From Siphonobacter curvatus (GTDB taxonomy: Bacteria; Bacteroidota; Bacteroidia; Cytophagales; Spirosomataceae): DNA of 64,000 nt. Location of the stretch: NCBI RefSeq assembly GCF_002943425.1, contig NZ_PTRA01000001.1, positions 3,286,001 through 3,350,000 of the forward strand. Direction: 5' to 3'. Shown piece after piece: positions 1-8,585 of the stretch. The notes below the pieces were generated by a model. The model was not told the DNA's origin. It worked only from the letters and a program-made list of their open reading frames with translations, and did no database searches. Both the position numbers and the translations under genes were made by a program. Numbering within the stretch: position 1 is the stretch's first letter; each line of letters starts with the position of its first letter.

Positions 1-1
1 C

Positions 2-913
2 GTGGTCAGCAAAATGCCCTATCAAACCTACATTGACCAGAACATTTTCAAGCCGCTGGGCATGACGCAGACCTTCTGGGAATATGCAAAAGTACCAGCT
101 GACTTACTGGCTCACGGGTACCGCTGGGAAAATGAAAAATGGTCCGAAGAAAAGCTCTTGCACGATGGAGCCTACGGAGCCATGGGCGGTTTGATCACTT
201 CCATTGAAGATTTCAGTAAGTATATGGCCTTTCATCAGGCTGCCTGGCCGCCTCGTAGTGAAGCAGGCTCTGGCCCAATTAGCCGGAGTTCAGTACGCGA
301 AATGCACCAGCCCGCTAATTTTGCCAGTCTTGTTACCAATACGAAGGCCGACGGTAAGCCCTACAGCATCGCTACGGCTTACGCGTATGGCTTACGTTGG
401 ACCAAAGATTCGGACGATATTATGACGGTCGGACACAGCGGAGGCCTACCCGGCTTCGGCAGTAACTGGCGGATTTTGCCCGAGTATGGCATTGGTGTGG
501 TGAGTTACATGAACCTCACGTATGCCAACGCCAACGCCCTCAACACGAAGATCATTGACCTGCTTCGGGTACAGGCCGATTTTCACAAGCGACAACTGCC
601 CGTATCGAAAGTACTGGCTCAACGTAAAGAGGAAATCATCAAGGTTTTGCGGGACTGGAATCGGGCCAATCAATACCCCATTTTTGCGGAGAATTTCTTC
701 CCCGATCATTCACAGGCCATCCGCAAGAAAGCCTCGGATGAACTCTTTGCCCGAATCGGCAAGATTGTAAGGGTGGGCGAACTGGTTCCAGAAAACCAGC
801 TGCGGGGAGCTTTTATCATGGAAGGTGAAAAAGGAAAAGTACAGGTCTATTTCACACTTTCGCCGGAGAAACCCGCCCTGATTCAACAACTGGATCTGCG
901 GGAAATACAGTAA
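2..913 (+). CDS. Serine hydrolase, beta-lactamase/PBP4-like family (5' truncated)
   Basis: This is the C-terminal 303 residues of a class C beta-lactamase-like serine hydrolase; the start lies before the window. Visible family marks are the N-IFKPLGMTQT stretch typical of these proteins, followed by the YGAMGGLITSIEDFSKY region. A HSGG motif near residue 143 (TVGHSGGLPGFGS) matches the third catalytic-box position, which is KTG or HxG in this family. The SxxK nucleophile box and YxN box would lie upstream and cannot be checked. A C-terminal extension of about 100 residues after the hydrolase core ends at the TAA. Many such Bacteroidota proteins are periplasmic esterases or peptidases of unknown substrate, so no antibiotic role is implied. 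Confidence 0.85.
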   Translation: MVSKMPYQTYIDQNIFKPLGMTQTFWEYAKVPADLLAHGYRWENEKWSEEKLLHDGAYGAMGGLITSIEDFSKYMAFHQAAWPPRSEAGSGPISRSSVREMHQPANFASLVTNTKADGKPYSIATAYAYGLRWTKDSDDIMTVGHSGGLPGFGSNWRILPEYGIGVVSYMNLTYANANALNTKIIDLLRVQADFHKRQLPVSKVLAQRKEEIIKVLRDWNRANQYPIFAENFFPDHSQAIRKKASDELFARIGKIVRVGELVPENQLRGAFIMEGEKGKVQVYFTLSPEKPALIQQLDLREIQ

Positions 914-1023
914 ACGCAGCTAAACCGATGCCGGGCTTGCTTAGTTCTAGTACTCGAATCGCCAGGAAGTAATTCCAGGCATTATTCTTTGATCAATTCC
1001 TTATTTTAACACTTGTACGAATC

Positions 1024-2019
1024 ATGGAATATAGAGCATTAGGTGAATCAGGAGTAAAAGCTTCCGCCATTACGTTTGGAGCCTGGGCCATTGGCGGCTG
1101 GATGTGGGGCGGAGCCGACCGCAAAGAAGCCGTTGAAGCCATTCGAGCCTCCATTGGCGAGGGCGTTTCTTCGATTGATACGGCACCCATTTACGGTCAA
1201 GGCGTTAGTGAAGACATTGTGGGCGAAGCTCTGGCGGGCATTTCCCGTGATCAAGTACAGATCCTGACCAAGTTTGGAATGCGTTGGGATGTGCAGAAAG
1301 GCGATTTTGCCTTCCATACCAAAGACAACGACGGGCAGGAACTGGACATTTACAAATACGCTTCCCGCGATAGTATCATTGAAGAATGTGAAAATAGTCT
1401 GCGTCGCCTGCGTACCGACTATATTGATCTGTACCAAATCCATTGGCCCGACATCACTACACCGATAGACGAGACTATGGAAGCGTTGCAAACGCTGCTC
1501 CAGCAAGGTAAAATCCGGGCGGCGGGGGTTTGTAATTATTCGCTGGACCAGATGAAAGAAGCGAATCAAACGCTTAAGCTGGCTTCCAATCAGGTACCGT
1601 ACAGCATGGTAGAGCGGACGATTGAAAAAGACGTTGTTCCGTACGCCATCGAAACGCAGACGGCCATCATTGCGTATAGTCCTTTGCAACGGGGTATTCT
1701 GACGGGGAAAATCAAACCCGGTCATACCTTTGCCGAAGGAGATCACCGCCCCACTACGAAGTTCTATAAGCCAGAAAATATTGAACGAATCAATGCTTTT
1801 CTGGATAAAATTCGTCCAATAGCCGATGAAAAACAGGCGACACTCTCGCAACTAGTCATTCGCTGGACGATTGATCAGCCCGGTATCACCGTAGCCCTTG
1901 TGGGAGCCCGGAACGCGGAACAGGCCGTTCAGAACGCTCGAGCCGCTCAGATTCAACTTTCGAGCGAGGAAATGAATCAAATTAATACGTCGCTTTCCGA
2001 GCTGGTACTCGCTGAATAA
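1024..2019 (+). CDS. Aldo/keto reductase
   Basis: A 331-residue NADPH-dependent oxidoreductase with the complete AKR tetrad: Asp52 and Tyr57 in IDTAPIYGQG, Lys83 in ILTKFGM and His140 in YIDLYQIHWPD. The C-terminal cofactor-binding part is present (ALVGARNAEQAVQNARA). It is closest in look to the YghZ/Tas or AKR11-13 type cytosolic reductases that act on aldehydes or ketones; the natural substrate cannot be read from sequence. It starts with ATG after a 110-base gap and is followed by a strong terminator, so it is probably monocistronic. Confidence 0.93.
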   Translation: MEYRALGESGVKASAITFGAWAIGGWMWGGADRKEAVEAIRASIGEGVSSIDTAPIYGQGVSEDIVGEALAGISRDQVQILTKFGMRWDVQKGDFAFHTKDNDGQELDIYKYASRDSIIEECENSLRRLRTDYIDLYQIHWPDITTPIDETMEALQTLLQQGKIRAAGVCNYSLDQMKEANQTLKLASNQVPYSMVERTIEKDVVPYAIETQTAIIAYSPLQRGILTGKIKPGHTFAEGDHRPTTKFYKPENIERINAFLDKIRPIADEKQATLSQLVIRWTIDQPGITVALVGARNAEQAVQNARAAQIQLSSEEMNQINTSLSELVLAE

Positions 2020-2049
2020 TCAATCACTTAACTAGTATTTGTCATTAAG

Positions 2050-2086
2050 AAGGGGTTTGTAGAGTGCTACAAACCCCTTCTTTTTT
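2050..2086 (+). terminator. Rho-independent terminator after aldo/keto reductase
   Basis: A perfect 13-bp stem (AAGGGGTTTGTAG with its complement at 2067-2079) closes a 4-base loop and is followed by a run of T. Confidence 0.9.
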
Positions 2087-2184
2087 GTGTAAATGAACTG
2101 CTAAATCCCTTCTCTAGAATCTTTCTAATATCCACTCAAATCTTGCTCTCCTACAAAATTAATGCGTTTTAACCGGCTGAATCA

Positions 2185-2216
2185 TTGCAACGGTTTGCCG
2201 AAAACCACTATTTTTG
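2185..2216 (+). promoter_or_regulatory. Bacteroidota-type promoter for nuoKLMN
   Basis: The -7 box TATTTTTG at 2209-2216 fits TAnnTTTG exactly. A TTG at 2185-2187, 21 bases upstream, can serve as the -33 element. It lies about 150 bases before the nuoK ATG and downstream of the preceding terminator, so nuoK is the first gene of its transcript. Confidence 0.65.
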
Positions 2217-2363
2217 CCTCAGTACTATTCAAAGGGTGTTTATAAAAATTTCATTTTAAACATCTTCCTTTGGATCATAAGCCTATTTGATACCCTAACC
2301 CTACGATGCGTTGCAGGTCACCTTACTGCAACAAATGATCGTACTCACCCAATTAGCGAAAGC

Positions 2364-2687
2364 ATGATCCCCGAAGTTGTTCAGACCATACCGCTTCAGT
2401 ACTACATTTATCTTGCTACAGCCCTTTTTGTGATTGGAATTGTGGGGGTACTGACCCGCCGAAATGCCATCATCATTTTTATGTCCGTCGAATTGATGTT
2501 GAATGCTGTCAACCTGTTGTTGATTGCCTTTTCGGTCTACCGCTCAGACCCCAATGGTCAGGTGTTTGTGTTCTTCATTATGGCCGTTGCGGCCGCTGAA
2601 GTAGCCATCGGTCTGGCCTTGATTGTCATGATTTACCGAAACGTTCGGTCCCTTGACATTGGCTTGCTAAATAAACTGAAGTGGTAA
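2364..2687 (+). CDS. nuoK: NADH-quinone oxidoreductase subunit K
   Basis: A 107-residue integral membrane subunit of respiratory complex I with the three expected helices. The family signature is clear: RRNAIIIFMSVELMLNAVNLLLIAFS, containing the conserved membrane Glu, then AAAEVAIGLALIVMIYRN with the second conserved Glu. These Glu residues belong to the proton-transfer path. The frame is open a further 50 codons upstream, but that stretch includes the promoter -7 box and would not fit the family length. I therefore take the ATG at 2364 (MIPEVVQTIPLQYY). It heads nuoKLMN; none of nuoA-J precedes it. Confidence 0.95.
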   Translation: MIPEVVQTIPLQYYIYLATALFVIGIVGVLTRRNAIIIFMSVELMLNAVNLLLIAFSVYRSDPNGQVFVFFIMAVAAAEVAIGLALIVMIYRNVRSLDIGLLNKLKW

Positions 2688-2752
2688 TTTTCTAATCATC
2701 GCCTCCAATCGATGGTATATTCTTTATTCCCGGCCAACGGCTAACAGTCCCT

Positions 2753-4672
2753 ATGAATCTAGCCCTGCTTATTCCTCTACTGCCCTTTATCGGTTTTCTA
2801 ATTAACGGATTAGGATTCCGGCGAATTCCTAAATCTCTGGTTGGTATCATCGGCACCGGAGCTGTAGTAGCTTCCTTTGCCTTGGTGCTTAGTCTTTTCC
2901 TAAATTTTTCGGGTGAAGCTCAGCACATACCCGTGTACGACTGGATTACGGTTGGTTCGCTGAATATTTCCTTCAGCTTTCAGATTGACCAACTTTCACT
3001 GATTATGATGCTGATTATTACGGGAATTGGTTCGCTCATTCACCTGTACAGCATCGGCTACATGCACCACGACGAGGGCTTTGGCAAGTTCTTTGCCTTT
3101 CTTAACCTGTTCGTCTTCTTCATGCTTTTGCTGGTCATGGGCTCGAATTATCTGGTCATGTTTATTGGCTGGGAAGGCGTCGGTCTTTGTTCGTACCTGC
3201 TCATTGGGTTCTGGAATCAAAACCCTTCGTACGGCTACGCGGCCCGCAAGGCGTTTGTCATGAACCGAATTGGTGACTTAGGCTTTCTGATCGGTATTTT
3301 TCTGATTTTGAATCAATTCGAAAGTCTGGAGTTTGCGAGCGTATTCCCGGCGGCGGCCCAGCTGAGTGTAGGCGATCAGGGTATTTTCTGGATTACGCTT
3401 TGTCTGTTCATCGGAGCGATGGGTAAATCCGCTCAGATTCCCCTGTATACCTGGCTTCCCGACGCTATGGCCGGTCCAACGCCCGTATCGGCTCTGATCC
3501 ACGCGGCGACGATGGTAACGGCGGGTATTTATATGATTGTTCGCTCGAATGTTTTGTACACGCTGGCACCGGATACGCTGCACCTGGTCGCCTGGATTGC
3601 CCTGATTACTGCTCTGCTGGCGGCTTCGATTGGTCTGTTCCAAAACGATATTAAGAAAGTACTCGCTTACTCTACGGTATCGCAGTTAGGCTATATGTTC
3701 CTGGGCTTGGGCGTTGGAGCGTATACTTCCGGCTTCTTCCACGTCATGACGCACGCGTTTTTCAAGGCACTGCTTTTCCTGGGAGCGGGTTCGGTTATTC
3801 ACGCCATGAGCAACGAACAGGACATCCGGTACATGGGTGGCTTACGCAAGAAGCTACCGGTTACGTTCCTGACCTTTCTGCTCGGTACCATTGCGATTTC
3901 CGGGATTCCGCCGTTCGCGGGCTTCTTCTCCAAAGATGAAATTCTGGCTCATGTTTTCGAGCACAGTCCGCTGATGTGGGGGCTGGCCGTAATCGGTTCG
4001 ATGATGACGGCATTCTACATGTTCCGTCTGCTTTTCCTGACCTTTTTCGGCGAATTCCGGGGCACGCACGAACAGGAACATCATCTGCACGAGTCGCCTT
4101 TTTCGATGACTTTGCCTCTGATCGTATTGGCGATATTATCCGTACTGGGCGGTTTTCTGAACGTACCCGCCGTACTGGGTGGTTCGGCGAAACTATCGGC
4201 GTATCTGGACCCGATCTTCGCTTATTCAAAACAGGTAAACCCCGAAGCCTTCGCCGAGACGCACCTCGACCACTCGACGGAATTCATGCTCATGGGTGTA
4301 TCCGTAGCCGGAGCCGTTCTGGCGATCATCTTTGCTTTCGTGCTCTACGTTAGTCGGAAATCAGTACCTGCTCCAGATGCTGAAATAACGGGTTTACCCA
4401 AGCTGGTTTATCACAAATACTACATCGACGAGCTGTACGATTCGCTGTTTATCAAACCGATCCAGGCCCTTTCCCGCGTGTTCTACAATGTTACGGATCG
4501 ACTCCTGATTGATCGTTTCGGCGTAGAAGGACTGGGTAATTTCGTTCGCGGCCTGTCGAATGAATTCCGGTTGCTGCAAACCGGTACTACTTCGTTCTAC
4601 GTGTTCATCATGGTTATGGGCATTGCCGCCATCCTCATGTACAGCCTGCGTACGCTCATTTTTGGTAACTAA
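2753..4672 (+). CDS. nuoL: NADH-quinone oxidoreductase subunit L
   Basis: A 639-residue antiporter-like proton-pumping subunit at the distal end of the complex I membrane arm, close to the usual length. The hallmark stretches are present: FIGWEGVGLCSYLLIGFW, then GKSAQIPLYTWLPDAMAGPTPVSALIHAATMVTAGIY with its functional Lys and His. The discontinuous-helix region around KKVLAYSTVSQLGYM follows. The C-terminal portion (about residues 540-639) corresponds to the lateral helix and final transmembrane segment. It follows nuoK by 65 bases and precedes nuoM by 14, consistent with one operon. Confidence 0.97.
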   Translation: MNLALLIPLLPFIGFLINGLGFRRIPKSLVGIIGTGAVVASFALVLSLFLNFSGEAQHIPVYDWITVGSLNISFSFQIDQLSLIMMLIITGIGSLIHLYSIGYMHHDEGFGKFFAFLNLFVFFMLLLVMGSNYLVMFIGWEGVGLCSYLLIGFWNQNPSYGYAARKAFVMNRIGDLGFLIGIFLILNQFESLEFASVFPAAAQLSVGDQGIFWITLCLFIGAMGKSAQIPLYTWLPDAMAGPTPVSALIHAATMVTAGIYMIVRSNVLYTLAPDTLHLVAWIALITALLAASIGLFQNDIKKVLAYSTVSQLGYMFLGLGVGAYTSGFFHVMTHAFFKALLFLGAGSVIHAMSNEQDIRYMGGLRKKLPVTFLTFLLGTIAISGIPPFAGFFSKDEILAHVFEHSPLMWGLAVIGSMMTAFYMFRLLFLTFFGEFRGTHEQEHHLHESPFSMTLPLIVLAILSVLGGFLNVPAVLGGSAKLSAYLDPIFAYSKQVNPEAFAETHLDHSTEFMLMGVSVAGAVLAIIFAFVLYVSRKSVPAPDAEITGLPKLVYHKYYIDELYDSLFIKPIQALSRVFYNVTDRLLIDRFGVEGLGNFVRGLSNEFRLLQTGTTSFYVFIMVMGIAAILMYSLRTLIFGN

Positions 4673-4686
4673 GACTTAACGGATCT

Positions 4687-6132
4687 ATGCTCACCCTTGT
4701 TCTCATACTCATTCCACTACTCGTTGCTCTGGTGTTGCTGGCCCTGCGGGGCGGGGCGGTCAAACGGGTAGCTCTGATCGCCTCCCTGGCTGAACTGGCT
4801 CTGGCCGTTTATGTGCTGGCGTCCTTTCAACCCGATACGACGAGTCAATTTTCCTTAAGTTATCACTGGATTAAATCCGCGGGCGTACAGTTTGCCATCG
4901 GTATCGACGGCATTAGTGTCTTACTGGTTTTGCTCAGTACGCTGCTGGTTCCGCTGATTATTCTATCGACATTCAACCATAGTTACCGTAATCCCTCTTC
5001 CTTCTACGCCCTGATTCTGTTCATGCAATCGGCGTTGGTTGGGGTGTTTGTGGCGAAAGATGCGTTTTTGTTCTACTTCTTTTTCGAAGCAGCCCTGATT
5101 CCGATTTACTTCATTGCGGCTCTGTGGGGCGGTGAAAACCGGATTAAGGTGACGTTCAAGTTCTTTATATACACCATTTTCGGTTCGTTATTCATGCTGT
5201 TGGGGCTGGTGTATCTGTACCTGCAAACGCCCGGTACGCACAGTTCTCTGCTCACCGCTTTTTACGGTTTGAACCTGTCAGCTTCGCAACAAGGTTTTCT
5301 CTTCTGGGCACTATTCATTGGATTTGCCATTAAAATGCCCGTTTTCCCCTTCCACACTTGGCAACCGGATACATACGTCGAGTCGCCTACGCCCGCCACA
5401 ATGTTACTGGCGGGGATCATGCTGAAGATGGGAACCTACGGACTCATCCGTATCGTATTGCCGATCGTACCCGAAGGTGTGCAACAATGGGGACTCGTTG
5501 CCATTGTTCTGGCCGTAATTGGCATTGTGTACGGTTCAATTATTGCGATCCAGCAACAGGATATGAAGCGGCTGGTGGCGTACTCGTCGTTTGCTCACGT
5601 CGGACTGATGGCGGCGGGTATTTTCTCCCTGACGCTCGACGGCTTACAGGGTTCGCTTATTCAGATGCTGGCTCACGGGATCAACGTCGTCGGTCTGTTT
5701 TTTATCGTTGAAATCATTTTCAGTCGCACGCAATCCCGCGATTTGACTCAACTCGGCGGTATTACGCAAAATTCACCCGTACTCAGTGTTTTCTTTATCA
5801 TCATGGTACTGGGTAGCGTGGCCCTGCCCCTGACCAATGGTTTTATCGGCGAGTTTTTATTACTGAAAGGCGTCTTTACCTACAATACCTGGCTAGGCGT
5901 TATTGCCGGTACGACGATTATTCTGGGAGCAGTGTATATGCTTCGAATGGTACAAAAATCTATGTTCGGTCTCCAAACTACCGTTACTGAACAGTTTACC
6001 GATTTGAATCTCAACGAAATTCTGGTGCTGGCTCCGCTGGCGGTGTTTGTCTTCTGGATCGGCCTGTTCCCGAACGGATTCCTGAAACTTACCGAACCTG
6101 CCGTAGCTGAATTGCTGCGAGCCATGAAATGA
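4687..6132 (+). CDS. nuoM: NADH-quinone oxidoreductase subunit M
   Basis: A 481-residue antiporter-like complex I subunit with about 14 hydrophobic helices. Diagnostic segments are FFFEAALIPIYFIAALWGGENR with the conserved Glu, and FAIKMPVFPFHTWQPDTYVESPTPATMLLAGIMLKMGTYGLIR. The second gives the conserved Lys and the His of the discontinuous helix. MKRLVAYSSFAHVGLM follows. It sits between nuoL and nuoN in the canonical order and has no internal break. Confidence 0.97.
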   Translation: MLTLVLILIPLLVALVLLALRGGAVKRVALIASLAELALAVYVLASFQPDTTSQFSLSYHWIKSAGVQFAIGIDGISVLLVLLSTLLVPLIILSTFNHSYRNPSSFYALILFMQSALVGVFVAKDAFLFYFFFEAALIPIYFIAALWGGENRIKVTFKFFIYTIFGSLFMLLGLVYLYLQTPGTHSSLLTAFYGLNLSASQQGFLFWALFIGFAIKMPVFPFHTWQPDTYVESPTPATMLLAGIMLKMGTYGLIRIVLPIVPEGVQQWGLVAIVLAVIGIVYGSIIAIQQQDMKRLVAYSSFAHVGLMAAGIFSLTLDGLQGSLIQMLAHGINVVGLFFIVEIIFSRTQSRDLTQLGGITQNSPVLSVFFIIMVLGSVALPLTNGFIGEFLLLKGVFTYNTWLGVIAGTTIILGAVYMLRMVQKSMFGLQTTVTEQFTDLNLNEILVLAPLAVFVFWIGLFPNGFLKLTEPAVAELLRAMK

Positions 6133-6160
6133 TCTTTCCACCCGTGACCTTTTCAGCATT

Positions 6161-7561
6161 ATGCTCTCCATTATTTCTCTCTCTATTTTCGGCATTCTGA
6201 ACCTGTTTTTGGGGTTCCTAAAGTCCCGGCAGGTACTCCTACCCGCTACGTTGCTCTTTCTACTGGTAGCCCTGGTACTGAACTCGCTCGACTGGAACGA
6301 TCAGGCTCTGTATTTCAGCGACATGCTACGGGTGAATAACCTCTTTGTTAACTTCTCAGCAATTGTTCTGGTTACCTCACTTTTTGTGGTCAGCCTCTCC
6401 CGCAGCTTTGGGGGCGATGATGAGCACACGCACCCGGCGGAGTACTACGCCATTTTACTTTTTTCAGTAGCTGGGGCTATGATGATGATTGGTTTTGAAA
6501 ACCTGATCATGCTTTTTGTGGGTGTGGAAGTATTGTCAGTAGCCATGTACGTATTGACGGGTACGGATAAACGTAACCTGCGTTCAAACGAAGCCGCTTT
6601 AAAGTATTTCCTGATGGGTTCGTTCGCCACGGGCATTTTACTTTTTGGCGTAGCCATGATTTACGGAGCTACGGGTTCCTTCAAACTAGGCGGGATTGCT
6701 ACCTATGTGGAAGTTGCTATCCGCTACGGTTCGGTTTCTCCCCTACTGTATGTGGGCCTGTTGTTACTCTTTATCGGCATGCTTTTTAAAGTTTCGGCAG
6801 CTCCCTTCCACTTCTGGACGCCCGACGTATACGAAGGAGCTCCCACGATCTTCACGGCCTTTATGTCTACCGTTGTAAAGACGGCTGGCTTCGCGGCTCT
6901 GTATAAACTGGCCTCGGTAGCTTTTGGAGGAGCTTACGGTTTCTGGGCTCAGACGATGGCTATTATTACGGTACTGACGTTGCTCGTGGGCAATATTACG
7001 GCGGCGTACCAGAGCAGTTTCAAACGGATGATGGGGTATTCGAGCATTTCACACGCAGGCTATTTGCTCCTGGGTGTGGTAGCGAACGTTTCGGCTTCTC
7101 CCTCAGCTATTCTGTTTTATTCACTGGCGTATTCTCTGGCTACCGTTTCCGCCTTTGGGGTACTGATGGTGGTTTCGGAGAAAAAACTCTATGAAGGAGG
7201 TGCTGATGAACGCTACGAAGCTTTCAACGGCTTGGCTAAAACCAATCCTCTACTGGCTTTTGTTATGACGATTTCAATGCTTTCACTCGCCGGGATTCCA
7301 TTAACAGCCGGTTTTTGGGGGAAATTTTTCATCTTTTCGGCGGCGGTTCAAGCGAATCTTACTTCCCTGTTAGTCATTGCCGTACTGATGTCCTGCGTAG
7401 GTATTTACTATTACTTCCGGGTAATTATTTCGATGTATTTAAAACCTAGTGATAATAATCCGGTTATCGTTAGCAACGGATTTAAATTAACTTTGCTCCT
7501 CACTACAGCATTAACACTCCTTTTGGGTGTTTTTCCTGACTTGGTGAAGAACATATTCTAG
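6161..7561 (+). CDS. nuoN: NADH-quinone oxidoreductase subunit N
   Basis: A 466-residue third antiporter-like complex I membrane subunit. It shows LFVGVEVLSVAMYVLTG with the conserved Glu and then GMLFKVSAAPFHFWTPDVYEGAPTIFTAFMSTVVKTAGF. FKRMMGYSSISHAGYLLLG follows and is typical of NuoN. It starts at an ATG 28 bases after nuoM. It is the last complex I gene here: the next frame, 21 bases downstream, is a GtrA-type protein. Confidence 0.97.
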   Translation: MLSIISLSIFGILNLFLGFLKSRQVLLPATLLFLLVALVLNSLDWNDQALYFSDMLRVNNLFVNFSAIVLVTSLFVVSLSRSFGGDDEHTHPAEYYAILLFSVAGAMMMIGFENLIMLFVGVEVLSVAMYVLTGTDKRNLRSNEAALKYFLMGSFATGILLFGVAMIYGATGSFKLGGIATYVEVAIRYGSVSPLLYVGLLLLFIGMLFKVSAAPFHFWTPDVYEGAPTIFTAFMSTVVKTAGFAALYKLASVAFGGAYGFWAQTMAIITVLTLLVGNITAAYQSSFKRMMGYSSISHAGYLLLGVVANVSASPSAILFYSLAYSLATVSAFGVLMVVSEKKLYEGGADERYEAFNGLAKTNPLLAFVMTISMLSLAGIPLTAGFWGKFFIFSAAVQANLTSLLVIAVLMSCVGIYYYFRVIISMYLKPSDNNPVIVSNGFKLTLLLTTALTLLLGVFPDLVKNIF

Positions 7562-7582
7562 GTTTTACAACACATTCAACCC

Positions 7583-8125
7583 TTGAAGCAGACCCTTCAG
7601 CAACCTTTGGAGACGAAGAAATCCAAGCTACTCAACACGCGTGATTTAATTGCCTACTTTCTTGTAGCCGGTACAGGAGCCGCCGTTCAAATTATTGCCG
7701 GCGGCTTTTTTCGGGAATACATGAGCTATTATGCTTCTGTATCCCTAGGTTACATTGTTTCTTTTATCGTTGGTTTTGTGCTAACGAAACTTTTTGCCTT
7801 TGATGCCAAGAGTTCTGGGCAGACCCGTCGTGAGATGGTTAAGTTTGGCATGGTGGCCGTTCTTTCCTTCTTTATTACGCTGGGGGGCTCGAGTCTGGCT
7901 CTCTACGTTTTCAATGTCATCCATCCCGAACCTCTCTTCTACGAATTCCCGCTGTCCTTTTTGCCGGAGAAAGCCCGCAATATTAACGTCAAGGAATTTG
8001 GTGGTCTACTCGTTGGTATGGGACTGAGTTTTACGAGCAACTACATCATGCACAAAACCTTTACTTTCAAATCAACGGGTTTTTACGATCGAATTAAAGA
8101 TTATCTTAAAGGTATTCCCGAATAG
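7583..8125 (+). CDS. GtrA-like multi-spanning membrane protein
   Basis: A 180-residue protein with about four hydrophobic helices and the GtrA/DPMS-type pattern: LIAYFLVAGTGAAVQIIAGGFF, then SLGYIVSFIVGFVLTKLFAFDA, then a late helix ending in SNYIMHKTFTFKS. GtrA-family proteins are thought to help move polyprenyl-linked sugars across the membrane. The start is TTG at 7583; the next in-frame ATG would remove the first helix. It lies 21 bases after nuoN and before the terminator, so it is probably co-transcribed with complex I genes, although no functional link is known. Confidence 0.75.
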   Translation: MKQTLQQPLETKKSKLLNTRDLIAYFLVAGTGAAVQIIAGGFFREYMSYYASVSLGYIVSFIVGFVLTKLFAFDAKSSGQTRREMVKFGMVAVLSFFITLGGSSLALYVFNVIHPEPLFYEFPLSFLPEKARNINVKEFGGLLVGMGLSFTSNYIMHKTFTFKSTGFYDRIKDYLKGIPE

Positions 8126-8149
8126 AATTCATTCTACTCCTTTTGACCA

Positions 8150-8189
8150 AACCTTAAGATTCATTACAGGGAATCTTAAGGTTTTTTTT
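8150..8189 (+). terminator. Terminator closing the nuoKLMN-gtrA transcript
   Basis: A perfect 13-bp stem (AACCTTAAGATTC paired with 8171-8183) has an 8-base loop and a run of eight T. It is the first strong terminator since nuoK. Confidence 0.9.
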
Positions 8190-8202
8190 ATCTTAAAATG
8201 GT

Positions 8203-8240
8203 ATTTTATCCAAAAAATATAGGATTAATTAGGATAAAAT
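8203..8240. repeat. AT-rich inverted repeat in the nuo/lipoprotein gap
   Basis: A 9-bp perfect inverted repeat (ATTTTATCC at 8203-8211 and its complement at 8232-8240) sits in an A/T-rich spacer about 45 bases before a probable promoter. It may be an operator; nothing in the sequence names a binder. Confidence 0.35.
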
Positions 8241-8283
8241 TAAGAAATCGAGTAAAAAACTTAAAAAAACCTTAAAGCAACGC

Positions 8284-8314
8284 TTGTTTTATTGAAAATC
8301 TAAGCCCAACTTTG
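8284..8314 (+). promoter_or_regulatory. Near-consensus promoter of the small lipoprotein gene
   Basis: CAACTTTG at 8307-8314 departs from TAnnTTTG only in the first base. A TTG at 8284-8286 lies 20 bases upstream. The ATG of the lipoprotein follows 32 bases downstream. Confidence 0.5.
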
Positions 8315-8346
8315 CTACGGCAATAAACCCTAAAATCATCACAAAA

Positions 8347-8523
8347 ATGAAAAAATTGTTCGCCCTGTTCCTCCTAGGCACAATGGTTTCTTTGGCAGCT
8401 TGCCAAGAAAAGAAAGCTGAATCTACTGAAACTGCTGATTCTGCTGCTGTAACGGTTGATACGACGACTGCAGTTGACACGGCAATGACGGCTGATACGG
8501 CTGCTGCTGATACTACGAAATAA
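8347..8523 (+). CDS. Small Thr/Ala/Asp-rich lipoprotein (58 aa)
   Basis: A 58-codon gene starting MKKLFALFLLGTMVSLAAC. This is a textbook lipoprotein signal with lipobox LAAC and lipid-accepting Cys19. The remaining residues have low complexity, with repeated V/A-D-T units (VTVDT, AVDT, TADT, AADT) after a short EKK head. The mature peptide is only about 40 residues, acidic and probably unstructured, anchored in an envelope membrane. The gene stands alone between two good terminators with its own promoter-like boxes, which argues that it is real. I know of no assigned function; similar tiny lipoproteins are common in Bacteroidota. Confidence 0.8.
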   Translation: MKKLFALFLLGTMVSLAACQEKKAESTETADSAAVTVDTTTAVDTAMTADTAAADTTK

Positions 8524-8543
8524 TTCGTTGGTAGGAACCAAGC

Positions 8544-8580
8544 CAAAGCCTTGCCTTACGGCAAGGCTTTGTCGTTTTTT
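8544..8580 (+). terminator. Terminator after the small lipoprotein
   Basis: A 12-bp perfect stem (CAAAGCCTTGCC with its complement at 8560-8571) closes a TTAC loop and is followed by TCG and six T. Confidence 0.9.
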
Positions 8581-8585
8581 GTAGG

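Noticed and set aside
2-913. Antibiotic-resistance beta-lactamase
   Set aside because: The family includes many peptidases and esterases; the SxxK part is outside the window and the long C-terminal extension is unlike class C resistance enzymes.
1048-1851. Minus-strand frame opposite the aldo/keto reductase (267 codons)
   Set aside because: Antisense to a gene with all four catalytic residues in order; no homology is visible in the antisense product.
2214-2363. N-terminal extension of nuoK in the same frame
   Set aside because: It would add 50 residues not found in NuoK and overlaps the exact promoter box TATTTTTG, so it cannot be translated from that promoter.
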